The notes: generated by a model from the letters alone, not told the origin. Positions 19,796-28,571 are shown, counted from the first letter of the stretch. The stretch is 64,000 bases of DNA from Kocuria sp. (GCA_030454085.1 JAKDJD010000001.1:1-64000), one strand, 5' to 3'. Program-made: numbers and translations.

Positions 19796-20317
19796 ATGGC
19801 GAAAACACTGCACGATGAATCGGCCGTCGCGGTCGACGGCACTGAACCGGCCGTCGAACCGACGAGGCCGACCCTCGGCGCCCAGAGGACGCCGCGACGG
19901 CGGACGACCCGCCTGGACTCCGTTCTGGCCGAGGCCAAGGAAACCGCATACCGCAGCGTCCTGGAGATCACTCCCGAGGAGACGGTCGGCACGGTCCACC
20001 ACATTCGTGGGGAAGAGGACCGGCTCAGCACTCACCTCTTCGAATGCGCTCTTCCCGGGTATCGGGGGTGGTTCTGGTTCTCGACCGTCGCACGCGCGCC
20101 CCGCTCGAAAAAGGCGACCGTGTGCGAAGTCGGTTTGTTGCCCGGCGACGACGCCTTGCTCGCCCCCGAGTGGATACCCTGGGCAGACCGTTTGCGTCCC
20201 GAAGACGTCGACGAGGACGCCGAGGGCCAGGACGGTGGATCCGATGAGGAGGCCGAGGGCTCCGGCGCCGGCATGGACAATGGGGAGACCGAGGAAGCTT
20301 CCGCGGAAAAGGAATAG
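19796..20317 (+). CDS. DUF3027 domain-containing protein
   Basis: A 173-residue protein of the actinobacterial DUF3027 family, function unknown. The conserved core is seen in HLFECALPGYRGWFW, CEVGLLPGDDALLAP and EWIPWADRLRP. The N-terminal 40 residues are basic and disordered, and the last 30 are strongly acidic. It follows cspA by 30 bp. TTTAAT (19783-19788) 7 nt before the ATG, without a ribosome site, suggests its own leaderless transcript as well as possible read-through from cspA. Confidence 0.83.
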   Translation: MAKTLHDESAVAVDGTEPAVEPTRPTLGAQRTPRRRTTRLDSVLAEAKETAYRSVLEITPEETVGTVHHIRGEEDRLSTHLFECALPGYRGWFWFSTVARAPRSKKATVCEVGLLPGDDALLAPEWIPWADRLRPEDVDEDAEGQDGGSDEEAEGSGAGMDNGETEEASAEKE

Positions 20318-20493
20318 AGAACCAGGGGGCGCGGTCCAAGGCCGGTCGTTGCCCCGCAAGGAGATGACCCGGAACGCCTAGCCAAAAAACCGATACCGCC
20401 CACGGCCCGCGCCGAGGAACCTTCCGTTCCCTCAAGGTTCCGAACTACCGCCTGTGGTTCGCAGGTGCCCTGATCTCGAATATCGGGACCTGG

Positions 20494-21714
20494 ATGCAGA
20501 GGATCGCCCAGGACTGGCTGGTGTTCAATCACCTCTCCCATGAAGACTCCACCGCGATGGGCATCGTGATGGCTCTGCAGTTCCTGCCGCAACTCGTCCT
20601 CGCGCCGTACGCGGGTCTCCTGGCCGACCGCGCCGATCGGCGGAAACTGCTATTCCTGACTCAAACCTCGATGGCTGTCCTGGGCGGTCTCCTCGGCGGA
20701 CTCGTCCTCTCGGGAGCGGCGCAACTCTGGCACGTTTACATCTTCGCTCTCCTGCTCGGAGTGATCACGGCGCTCGACTCGCCCGTTCGGCAAACCTTCG
20801 TGTCGAACCTGGTCTCGGACGCGGACTTGCCGAACGCCGTCGCCCTCAACTCGATGTCCTTCAACTCGGCCCGTATGGTGGGCCCGGCCATTGCCGGTGT
20901 CCTGGTCGGCGCGGTCGGTCCAGGGCCGGTATTCCTGATCAACATGGTCACCTTCGTGGCCATGATCGTCGCGATAGCGAAAATCGACACGAACAGCCTG
21001 AGACCCATGCCACGGGTCTCCCGAGCAAACTCCCGCATGAGGGACGGAATCGCCTACATCACGACTCGGCCCGACATCCTGGTCGTCATGATCGGAGCCT
21101 TCCTGGTCGGGACCTTCGGAATGAACTCCGCGATCAATATTGCGGCCATGGCCACGAGCGAATTCGGATACGGCGCGAACCAGTTCGGTTTCCTGACCTC
21201 GACTATGGCGATTGGGTCGATCACGGGAACGCTCATGGCAGCCAAGAGGGAACGGCCCCGGCTCCGATTCATCTTCGGTGCCGCGGGCGCCTTCGGCCTG
21301 ACGTGTCTTCTCGCAGCGCTCTCGCCGACCGTGGTGGTCTTCGCCGTCGTTCTGATCCCGATGGGGCTGGCGGCGCTGACCTTCATCACATCGGCGAATG
21401 CTTACGTCCAAGTCTCCACCGAACCCCAGATGCGCGGCCGCGTCATGAGCATCTATATGGCCGTGTTCATGGGAGGCACTCCCATAGGTGCGCCCGTGGT
21501 CGGCGTGGTCAATGACGCCCTCGGAGCGAGGTGGGGGCTGGGGGTGGCAGTCATCGCCGGCCTGGTCACCGCGGCCCTCGGTTTCTTCTGGTACTGGCGC
21601 AGTCAGCACCTCCACCTGACCTTCGACCGGTCACGGCGAGGTTTCGTGCGTCTGGAGAAGGACGCCGACTATTCGCCCGTCACCGCCGCGCTGGAGGTCC
21701 AAGAACCCCGGTGA
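20494..21714 (+). CDS. MFS exporter (MFS_3/EntS-like), 5' end apparently disrupted
   Basis: A major facilitator protein of the enterobactin-exporter-like group, with motifs GLLADRADRRKLL and SMSFNSARMVGPAIAG. The first standard start is ATG 20494, but the frame continues upstream to a stop at 20365-20367, and those codons encode a normal family N-terminus (FRSLKVPNYRLWFAGALI, the first half of helix 1). Starting at 20494 would cut helix 1. AAGGAG at 20358-20363 abuts ATG 20364, which is in a different frame and stops after five codons. Removing one A near 20373 would join that ATG to the gene. A 1-nt insertion, a sequencing error or a rare ACG start at 20374 are the options. The substrate is unknown. 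Confidence 0.75.
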   Translation: MQRIAQDWLVFNHLSHEDSTAMGIVMALQFLPQLVLAPYAGLLADRADRRKLLFLTQTSMAVLGGLLGGLVLSGAAQLWHVYIFALLLGVITALDSPVRQTFVSNLVSDADLPNAVALNSMSFNSARMVGPAIAGVLVGAVGPGPVFLINMVTFVAMIVAIAKIDTNSLRPMPRVSRANSRMRDGIAYITTRPDILVVMIGAFLVGTFGMNSAINIAAMATSEFGYGANQFGFLTSTMAIGSITGTLMAAKRERPRLRFIFGAAGAFGLTCLLAALSPTVVVFAVVLIPMGLAALTFITSANAYVQVSTEPQMRGRVMSIYMAVFMGGTPIGAPVVGVVNDALGARWGLGVAVIAGLVTAALGFFWYWRSQHLHLTFDRSRRGFVRLEKDADYSPVTAALEVQEPR

Positions 21715-21754
21715 CGTCGGCACCCGGTGACGTCGGCACCCGGTGGTGGCGGCA
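21707..21754 (+). repeat. 16-bp tandem repeat over the MFS stop codon
   Basis: Two perfect copies of CCCGGTGACGTCGGCA (21707-21722 and 21723-21738) are followed by a third with three changes (21739-21754) and a more decayed remnant. The MFS stop codon TGA lies within the first copy. Confidence 0.85.
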
Positions 21755-21787
21755 CCCCGGTGACGGACGTCCCCGGGTGCCGTGACT

Positions 21788-21821
21788 AGCCCGGTCACCG
21801 GGGCACCCCGGCGACCGGGCT
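21788..21821. terminator. Large hairpin between convergent MFS and serC genes
   Basis: AGCCCGGTC (21788-21796) pairs perfectly with GACCGGGCT (21813-21821), and CCGGGG/CCCCGG pair inside. No T-tract is present, so it is probably a bidirectional, high-GC type terminator. Confidence 0.6.
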
Positions 21822-21838
21822 TGTCGGCCCACGGCCGA

Positions 21839-23056
<1,218 letters not shown>

Positions 23057-23080
23057 CTACGGAAGATGAACCTAAGCACC

Positions 23081-23134
23081 TAGAATGGACGGACAAACAG
23101 GCAGGAAAATTACGAGAAGGGCGTTATATCTCCG
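23081..23134 (+). promoter_or_regulatory. ideR promoter and short leader
   Basis: TAGAAT (23081-23086) is a good -10 and would give a leader of about 42 nt with GAGAAGG upstream of the start. AACCTAA (23069-23075) just before it resembles one half of a DtxR/IdeR box, but the second half is not recognisable. Confidence 0.4.
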
Positions 23135-23830
23135 ATGACGGACCTCGTTGACACAACAGAGATGTACCTCCGAACCATCCTGGATCTGGAGGAAGAAGGC
23201 ATCACACCGATGCGCGCCCGGATCGCGGAGCGGCTCGACCATTCCGGGCCGACCGTCTCGCAGACGGTGGCACGCATGGAACGCCACGGGCTCGTGCACG
23301 TCGAGAGCGATCGTTCCTTGTCCCTGACCCCGGATGGCCGGAGCCGAGCCGTATCGGTGATGCGCAAGCATCGCCTGGCGGAACGGCTGTTGGCCGACGT
23401 CGTGGGGCTGGATATGGCCTATGTTCACGACGAAGCCTGCCGCTGGGAGCACGTCATGAGCGAACGCGTCGAGCGCCGGCTCGTCGAGCTCCTCAACTCG
23501 CCGAAGTTCTCGCCGTACGGCAACGCAATCCCGGGGCTCGAAGAGCTCGGGGTGACCAGTGAGAAGGACGATCCCAAGACCGTGACCCTGACGATCGCGG
23601 CGAAGGATTCCTCGGATGAGGACCGATTCACGATCGCGCGGTTCCCGGAAGTCCTTCAGGCCGACGTCGACATCATGAAGGTCCTCGGTCGTGCGGGCCT
23701 CCGCCAAGGCTCGGTCGTCGGCATCCAACCGAAGGTCGGAGCGATTCACGTACGAGTCGAGGGCGAGGCCGAAGGCGTGGACGTCGACATGGAAATCGCG
23801 GATCACATTGTGGTCAAGCGCGGCGCCTGA
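23135..23830 (+). CDS. ideR: IdeR/DtxR iron-dependent repressor
   Basis: A cytoplasmic regulator that binds DNA when loaded with Fe(II) and represses iron uptake genes. The 231-residue protein has the N-terminal winged helix (ARIAERLDHSGPTVSQTVARMER), the dimerisation domain with the primary-site ligands Met10, Cys102, Glu105 and His106 and the ancillary-site ligands His79, Glu83 and His98, and a C-terminal SH3-like domain (about residues 150-231). Cys102 favours the iron-responsive DtxR/IdeR branch over the manganese-responsive MntR branch. tdk follows 6 bp later and is probably co-transcribed. No clear complete iron box is seen in this window. Confidence 0.93.
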   Translation: MTDLVDTTEMYLRTILDLEEEGITPMRARIAERLDHSGPTVSQTVARMERHGLVHVESDRSLSLTPDGRSRAVSVMRKHRLAERLLADVVGLDMAYVHDEACRWEHVMSERVERRLVELLNSPKFSPYGNAIPGLEELGVTSEKDDPKTVTLTIAAKDSSDEDRFTIARFPEVLQADVDIMKVLGRAGLRQGSVVGIQPKVGAIHVRVEGEAEGVDVDMEIADHIVVKRGA

Positions 23831-23836
23831 ACGGAC

Positions 23837-24463
23837 GTGGCCAAGCTCTATTTCCGTTACGGAGCCATGAACTCCGGCAAGTCCACCGCGTTGTTGCAGG
23901 CGGCCTTCAACTACGAGGAGCGAGGTCAGCGGATCGTGCTGGCCAAGCCGAAAGTGGACACCAAGGGGGAGACCCATATCGTCTCGCGTCTGGGCGTCCA
24001 GCGCGAAGTCAATATCCTGCTGGCCCCGGAAGAATCTGCCCGAGACACCTTTCTGCACCACGCCCATGGCGAAGACGACGGTGGGCTCGGGGTGGACGTG
24101 GCCTTGCCGCCCGTTGCCTGCCTCCTGGTGGACGAAGCCCAATTTCTGACGCCGGAACAGGTAGACGACCTGATGAGGATCGCCGTGCTGGACGGCGTGC
24201 CGGTCCTGGCATACGGGATCAGAACCGATTTCCGGACGCGCGCCTTTCCCGGATCGGCCCGCTTGCTCGAGCTCGCTCACACGGTGGAAGAGCTCAAGAC
24301 CATCTGCCGCTGCGGCCGCAAGGCCCTCTTCAACGGACGCAGGGTGGGTCAGGAATTCGTCTTTTCGGGGAGCCAGATCGCCATTGACGGCGAAACCGTG
24401 ACCTACGAATCGCTGTGTGCGGCGTGCTATCTGGAGGAGACCGGCGGGATTCTGGGCGGGTAG
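23837..24463 (+). CDS. tdk: Thymidine kinase (type II)
   Basis: The enzyme phosphorylates thymidine for salvage. The 208-residue protein has the P-loop GAMNSGKST (residues 9-17), the Walker B/lid block LLVDEAQFL, and the zinc ribbon with paired cysteines CRC and CAAC near the C-terminus. The start is GTG 23837, 6 bp after ideR, implying translational coupling. No unusual change is visible. Confidence 0.94.
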   Translation: MAKLYFRYGAMNSGKSTALLQAAFNYEERGQRIVLAKPKVDTKGETHIVSRLGVQREVNILLAPEESARDTFLHHAHGEDDGGLGVDVALPPVACLLVDEAQFLTPEQVDDLMRIAVLDGVPVLAYGIRTDFRTRAFPGSARLLELAHTVEELKTICRCGRKALFNGRRVGQEFVFSGSQIAIDGETVTYESLCAACYLEETGGILGG

Positions 24464-24788
24464 ACCTCGCCGGGCCCTCTCCGGGTTCGCCGGATATCGA
24501 ATCGTGACCCGAGCCGGGATCTTCTTAATCATTTCGTGACTTTTGCGGCACCTTTGGCACGGCCTTGCGCCGGCTCGAGGGGTGCCGACCTGCCTCGGAG
24601 GCACCTGTGCGACACGACACGAAAAAAATTTTAAGTGTTGCATCGTGTGCCATGTCACTCCTGCTGATTTTGGCCCTTCCCTGCGTTCGTGCTGATCAAA
24701 AGGGTGTTGGTCCGGCGCCAAAGCCGCCGCGAGTGACATCGGTCATCCCCGGGGCGAGGGCGCGACCCCCTTCGGAGGGCCACCCTCG
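24464..24788 (+). other. Non-coding region upstream of the riboswitch gene
   Basis: About 325 bp without a convincing gene. It holds an A/T-rich patch (about 24620-24650), GTGAC motifs at 24504, 24536 and 24733, and GTCAC at 24654. An open frame with a hydrophobic start (GTG 24607) runs into the riboswitch and looks accidental. Confidence 0.5.
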
Positions 24789-24804
24789 TGACCAAAACGT
24801 GACT
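24789..24804 (+). promoter_or_regulatory. GTGAC direct repeat, possible MtrA-type site
   Basis: GTGAC (24789-24793), 6 nt, GTGAC (24800-24804): two direct repeats with an 11-bp period, overlapping the proposed -35. From memory this resembles the GTnAC direct repeats bound by the actinobacterial regulator MtrA ahead of cell-wall hydrolase genes. Binding is inference. Confidence 0.4.
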
Positions 24805-24828
24805 TTTCTGTGCCCTGTGTGTACTCTC
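24800..24828 (+). promoter_or_regulatory. Promoter of the riboswitch-NlpC/P60 transcript
   Basis: GTGACT (24800-24805) and TACTCT (24823-24828) are separated by 17 nt. Transcription would start near 24835, just ahead of the riboswitch. Confidence 0.5.
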
Positions 24829-24872
24829 GACATCGTGCCAATCACTGGTCGAGACGGCACCTTCGGTCAGAA

Positions 24873-25032
24873 CGCCTAGCTCTGCCACTGACCGAAGAAC
24901 CGAAAAACCAACAGTCCGTTGGCAGAGGCGGGGGACCCAATAACGGGTTCTTCCACGGAAGAGCCCTCGGGGTTAAGTCGCAGCAGCGACCGGGTGACTC
25001 CCATCCGAACCCGACAGCTCACCTCGTAGGCA
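24873..25032 (+). ncRNA. Cyclic di-AMP (ydaO/yuaA) riboswitch
   Basis: The leader carries the highly conserved blocks of the ydaO/yuaA class: GGCAGAGGCGGGGGACCCA at 24921-24939, GGGGTTAAGTC near 24969, and CCATCCGAACCCGACAGCT followed by CACCTCGTAGGC at 25001-25031. The outer stem closes between GCCTA (24874-24878) and TAGGC (25027-25031). These RNAs bind cyclic di-AMP and usually switch genes off at high ligand; typical targets are cell-wall hydrolases and osmolyte or potassium transport. The regulated gene here is a secreted NlpC/P60 hydrolase, a classic actinobacterial target. The ribosome site GGGAGG (25035-25040) lies 4 nt past the closing stem, which would allow control of initiation; no separate terminator hairpin is evident. 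Confidence 0.93.
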
Positions 25033-25052
25033 CAGGGAGGAAAACTTTTATT

Positions 25053-25661
25053 ATGACTAAGCACATTGCTCGCCACCGCGCTGCAACTCAGTCCCACGTC
25101 GTTCGCAACACCGGTATCGCAGTTGCCGCAGCAGGCGTCATCGCCGGCTCGGTTGCTCCGGCCAACGCATTCGCTTCGGCCGCCCCGGTTGAGAACGCCG
25201 CGAGCACCACTCAGGCTTCCTCGGCTCAGCAGAGCATCAGCGTTGAGAACGCTGACTACAGCGCCCCGGCCGACAACAGCACGCAGGACGCCGGCTCGCA
25301 GGCTACCGGTAACCGCGCCAAGATCGTTGACGACGCCAAGACCGGCGAAGGCGGTTCCTACGTTTGGGGCGGCCGCGACTTCAAGGCTTGGGACTGCTCC
25401 GGATTCGTTTCCTGGGTTGCTTCGCAGTCCGGTGTCCAGCTGGACGCCTACACCCACTCCATGAAGGATCAGCTCACCCCGACCGATGCCCCGCAGCCCG
25501 GTGACGTCGTCTTCACCAACGGCTACGAGCACGTCGGTATCTACCTCGGTGACGGTCAGATGATTTCCGCTCTGAACCCTGACCAGGGCACCACGATCAC
25601 CTCGGTCGACGGTGGCGGAATGATGCCGGTTGACGGCTACTACAGCATGCCCGGAATGTAA
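25053..25661 (+). CDS. Secreted NlpC/P60 peptidoglycan hydrolase
   Basis: A 202-residue exported cysteine peptidase that probably cuts peptidoglycan stem peptides. A signal peptide occupies residues 1-41 (basic start, hydrophobic core GIAVAAAGVIAGSVAP, then ANAFA). A low-complexity linker reaches residue 85. The NlpC/P60 domain follows, with catalytic Cys115 in WDCSGFVSWV and His160 in GYEHVGIYLG; the third polar residue is less clear. The ATG at 25053 follows GGGAGG with a long spacing. It is controlled by the cyclic di-AMP riboswitch and ends at a strong terminator. It has no SH3 or LysM wall-binding domain. Confidence 0.92.
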   Translation: MTKHIARHRAATQSHVVRNTGIAVAAAGVIAGSVAPANAFASAAPVENAASTTQASSAQQSISVENADYSAPADNSTQDAGSQATGNRAKIVDDAKTGEGGSYVWGGRDFKAWDCSGFVSWVASQSGVQLDAYTHSMKDQLTPTDAPQPGDVVFTNGYEHVGIYLGDGQMISALNPDQGTTITSVDGGGMMPVDGYYSMPGM

Positions 25662-25695
25662 TTTCGGTCTACTGACTTCGCCTTGTGAGGATAGA

Positions 25696-25732
25696 GGGGC
25701 GCCCGGGAGGGAAACCCGGGCGCCCCTTTTTT
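25696..25732 (+). terminator. Rho-independent terminator after the NlpC/P60 gene
   Basis: A perfect 12-bp stem, GGGGCGCCCGGG (25696-25707) with CCCGGGCGCCCC (25715-25726), has a 7-nt loop and is followed by TTTTTT. Confidence 0.95.
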
Positions 25733-25841
25733 CATATCTGAACACCCCTCTGCTCGCACACTTCCGCGCATGTTGTCGATGCACGGAACTGAGGGACGTG
25801 CCGGATGCAACGGCACCCCTCCATGGATTCAAGGAATTTTC

Positions 25842-26765
25842 ATGGCACCGACTACCTATTTCTCGCACAAGACACGTCGCACGACCGGGGCCCTGACGGC
25901 GTCGGGACTTCTGGTCGGCAGCATCGCGCTCGTTCATGGCCTCGAACCGGCCGAGCGCGAGCCGAGCGCGTTCCCGCAAGCTTCCACCACGGTTCCCAGC
26001 ACATCGCTGGCTTCGGCACACACGAATCTGACCTTCGTTCCGGTGGCCCTGAAGCGCCCGGAAACCGATCCTCAGGCGGCCGCGCAACGGGAAGCGCAAC
26101 GGGCCGAACTCCGGCGGGCGGCCGAGGACAAGGCGGCGTGGCTCGAACAACAACGTCGTGCCGAGACGGAACAGGCCGCCGAGGACGCGGCCCAGCCCGA
26201 TGGACAAGCCCAGGCCGAGGAAGCCGCGCAGGTCGAGGAGGCCCTCGCGACGCCGACCGACACGGCCGAAGACGTCGTCTTGGACCGGTTGCATTCTTCG
26301 GAGGAATCCTCGGCCGATGATTCGCAGCTTCCCGAGGGCGGCGGTACGGGTGGGCCTCAAACCCAGGGGATCGTGCCCGCGGCCGAGATCGTTGGCGACG
26401 GGGCGCCTCGACCGGCCTCACCCCATACCGCCCTGGGTGACGCCGTGGCCGAGGCCGCCAAGTCCCAGGTGGGTGTGCGCCAGGACTGCACCATGCTGGT
26501 CACGAATGCCCTCAGGGCGCGGGGATTTTCTTTCCACGGATGGCCGAAGGACTACCTCAGCCTGGGGCACACCGTGAGTGCCGAAGAGGCGCGACCGGGA
26601 GACATCGTCTACTACGCGTCGAACGGGATGGGTGGATCACACGTTGCGATATACCTCGGCAACGGCCGGGCCGTCCACGGTGGATGGGAAGGCGGGACGA
26701 CCGCCGAATTCGGTACAGAACTTCCGAATGCGTCATCTCCTCTCTATATCCGTGTGGATCGCTGA
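25842..26765 (+). CDS. Second secreted NlpC/P60-like protein
   Basis: A 307-residue exported protein. A hydrophobic segment at about residues 15-33 acts as signal or anchor. Residues 65-145 are charged, rich in Glu, Ala, Arg and Gln, and read as a coiled coil or wall-spanning stalk. The C-terminal 110 residues are NlpC/P60-like, with Cys216 in RQDCTMLV (the usual DCSG is changed to DCTM), His267 in SHVAIYLGNG, and GDIVYY between them. The divergence of the Cys motif makes activity less certain. AAGGA lies 6 nt before the ATG. It is separated from the first hydrolase by a terminator, so it is probably not under the riboswitch. Confidence 0.8.
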   Translation: MAPTTYFSHKTRRTTGALTASGLLVGSIALVHGLEPAEREPSAFPQASTTVPSTSLASAHTNLTFVPVALKRPETDPQAAAQREAQRAELRRAAEDKAAWLEQQRRAETEQAAEDAAQPDGQAQAEEAAQVEEALATPTDTAEDVVLDRLHSSEESSADDSQLPEGGGTGGPQTQGIVPAAEIVGDGAPRPASPHTALGDAVAEAAKSQVGVRQDCTMLVTNALRARGFSFHGWPKDYLSLGHTVSAEEARPGDIVYYASNGMGGSHVAIYLGNGRAVHGGWEGGTTAEFGTELPNASSPLYIRVDR

Positions 26766-26862
26766 ATTCACGGCTATGATGGAAAAGTAGGTTTTCCTCC
26801 TTGGGCGAGACACTTTTGAAGAATGTGATCTCGTCAATTCCGGGCCGTCCATGGTTCCGGGC

Positions 26863-26901
26863 GGTGCGGCCCCCTCGACCAGTGGGGGCCGCACCTTTTT
26901 T
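26863..26901 (+). terminator. Rho-independent terminator
   Basis: GGTGCGGCCCCC (26863-26874) pairs perfectly with GGGGGCCGCACC (26884-26895), with a 9-nt loop, followed by six T. It lies about 100 bp after the second NlpC/P60 gene. Confidence 0.93.
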
Positions 26902-26966
26902 GCGCCCAGTGCGAGACAGCGTGGACGTGGCGCAGGCCCGTTCTGCAACCGCCAAGTCCGAGGTTC

Positions 26967-26978
26967 TATCATGAGGGC
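26967..26978 (+). promoter_or_regulatory. -10 element for a leaderless small membrane protein gene
   Basis: TATCAT (26967-26972) lies 6 nt before ATG 26979 with no ribosome site between, a leaderless arrangement. Confidence 0.55.
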
Positions 26979-27239
26979 ATGCCCTCACAATTCGAGCCTC
27001 CCCAGAGCAGTAGCGATCAGGAATTCCGAGCGATGGCCGTCGGCATGGTGGCCGGGGCGGTTCCCGGGATCATCGTGGGCCTCATCCTTTCCCTCTCACT
27101 CGGCAACCCGGCCATGTGGGTTTCGATCGCCGGTGGAATCGGCATCATCATCGGTCTTGTCTCCGCGGTTCTCTACAACAGGGTCCGTGCCCGCAAGAAG
27201 GGATCGGGCGACGACGCCGGAGAAAGACCTGGCGCCTGA
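26979..27239 (+). CDS. Small two-helix membrane protein of unknown function
   Basis: An 86-residue protein with a polar N-terminus and two hydrophobic helices, at about residues 20-42 (MVAGAVPGIIVGLILSLSL) and 46-66 (MWVSIAGGIGIIIGLVSAVL). A basic end (RVRARKKG) suggests the C-terminus faces the cytoplasm. I do not recognise a family. It lies alone between a terminator and the convergent HD-domain gene. Confidence 0.65.
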   Translation: MPSQFEPPQSSSDQEFRAMAVGMVAGAVPGIIVGLILSLSLGNPAMWVSIAGGIGIIIGLVSAVLYNRVRARKKGSGDDAGERPGA

Positions 27240-27247
27240 GTCACCCC

Positions 27248-28141
27248 TCAGCCGCGTCGGAGGGAGCGGATCTCCGACCTCAGGTTGTTCCGCGCGACGT
27301 CCTCCCAATGGCCGCTGGCGAAGTCCGTCAGGTAGATCCTGTCCTGAGCCAGGAATCCCTCGAGGATGTCCGCACGCGTACGACGGAAGACGTCTTCGGG
27401 AACATGTGCGTACTCCCTCCGCACGGAGCTCGCGTACCGCCCGTACCGTCCGGGGGACGCCGCCAGAATGCCCAAGTCGGCATCGTGGAAAATCGGCCAC
27501 AACGGATCGCTCCCCATCGCCGTGTGGTCGATGGTGCCCAGAATCAGCCCGCGCACGCGATCAAGCACGTCCGGAGCGAGAACACCGGTCAAGTCTGCCG
27601 TGACAAGCTCGGCGCTGTCCCGTTCGTCCTCCTCGGGGCGGCCCCTGTAGACGGCGTCGTGGTACCAGGCCGCCAGGCGCAAGCCAAGCCGTGAAGCGGA
27701 GTCCACGGGGGCCGCGGCATCGAGGCGTTTCACGTTGTCGAGAACCTCCGCCAGATGAACCGAGGTGTGATATTCGCGACCCGGTGAGTCCCAGCGGTTC
27801 AGCAATTCCTGACCGATCTCCGGGGCGCTGGGCACGGTGGCGTTCCAGTCCCGCACCAGGCGAGGGCGGATCCTCGCTGGACGCTCCTTCGCCGGAATTC
27901 GCAGACCCGATGCCGCCAGGCGCCGGGTTAGCTCATGGGCCGTGACCCTCGTGGCGCCCGCGGCGACGGCGTCATCGATCAGGTGCCGCGGGACGTCGTA
28001 GTGGTCTTCGTCAAAAGCCTTGGGACTGATGGGTGTCCTGCTGACCAGTTCGTGGAGTTCGTCCAGGCTGGTATCCGAGACGAGGTGGGAGAACATCGTG
28101 CCGTGAGCGGGCCACAGCGGAGGGTCAATCAGAACGGCCAT
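27248..28141 (-). CDS. DUF4031-HD fusion, predicted metal-dependent phosphohydrolase
   Basis: A 297-residue protein with two parts. Residues 1-85 match DUF4031 (MAVLIDPPLWPAHGTMFSHL, DEDHYDVPRHLI). Residues 110-297 are an HD-type phosphohydrolase, with YHTSVHLAEV (His125, His129) and the HD pair His161-Asp162 in WYHDAVY, followed by GTIDHTAM and FHDADLGIL. HD proteins hydrolyse nucleotides or phosphate esters using metal; the substrate is unknown here. ATG 28141 marks the conserved DUF4031 start. It is divergent from the adjacent tRNA gene, 41 bp away. Confidence 0.82.
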   Translation of the reverse strand: MAVLIDPPLWPAHGTMFSHLVSDTSLDELHELVSRTPISPKAFDEDHYDVPRHLIDDAVAAGATRVTAHELTRRLAASGLRIPAKERPARIRPRLVRDWNATVPSAPEIGQELLNRWDSPGREYHTSVHLAEVLDNVKRLDAAAPVDSASRLGLRLAAWYHDAVYRGRPEEDERDSAELVTADLTGVLAPDVLDRVRGLILGTIDHTAMGSDPLWPIFHDADLGILAASPGRYGRYASSVRREYAHVPEDVFRRTRADILEGFLAQDRIYLTDFASGHWEDVARNNLRSEIRSLRRG

Positions 28142-28182
28142 GAACCCAGCATGGCACGGGAACCTGTACACTGGTGCGGTGC

Positions 28183-28255
28183 GCCCTCGTAGCTCAGGGG
28201 ATAGAGCACGGCTCTCCTAAAGCCGGTGTCGGTGGTTCGAATCCACTCGAGGGCA
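28183..28255 (+). tRNA. tRNA-Arg (anticodon CCU)
   Basis: A 73-nt cloverleaf. The acceptor stem is GCCCTCG (28183-28189) with CGAGGGC (28248-28254), and the discriminator base is A28255. The anticodon stem CGGCT/AGCCG encloses CT-CCT-AA, with the anticodon at 28216-28218, and the T-loop is GGTTCGAATCC. CCA is not encoded. It reads AGG codons. Confidence 0.96.
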
Positions 28256-28571
28256 CTCTCGCAATCCGTCACGTGGTCGGCCTCTTGCCCGATCGGTCGT
28301 GGCGGATTTGTTTTTGCTCGCGAGGTCCGTGCCCCTGACCGGTCAATGCACCAGAACGTCGAAACCCTGCCTCGGGGATCCGGGCGGTTCCCATAGTTGT
28401 TGTCGGCGTCGCGCACACGCCCCAACAAGCCGCCCGAACGGTCCTTCGGCAGGGTTCCGATCCGTGGTTCTCTTGCTCATACTCGCGAGTACGAAAAGGA
28501 CATTACTGGTTGGAGATGGCTTCCACAAGGCACGGCGTCGTCATCCTGCCCATCGGCCCAGAACGCCCTGT
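28256..28571 (+). other. Non-coding gap after tRNA-Arg
   Basis: About 315 bp in which I see no gene. The only notable element is the perfect palindrome TACTCGCGAGTA at 28480-28491. I found no repeat of the tRNA 3' end that would indicate an integration site. Confidence 0.5.

Noticed and set aside
23060..23095. IdeR box in the ideR/serC intergenic region
   Set aside because: Only one half-site (AACCTAA) is recognisable, without a symmetric partner.
24607..24879. Open frame with a hydrophobic N-terminus, like a small secreted protein
   Set aside because: It runs through the MtrA-like repeat, the promoter and into the riboswitch, has no ribosome site, and its C-terminal sequence has no conserved look.
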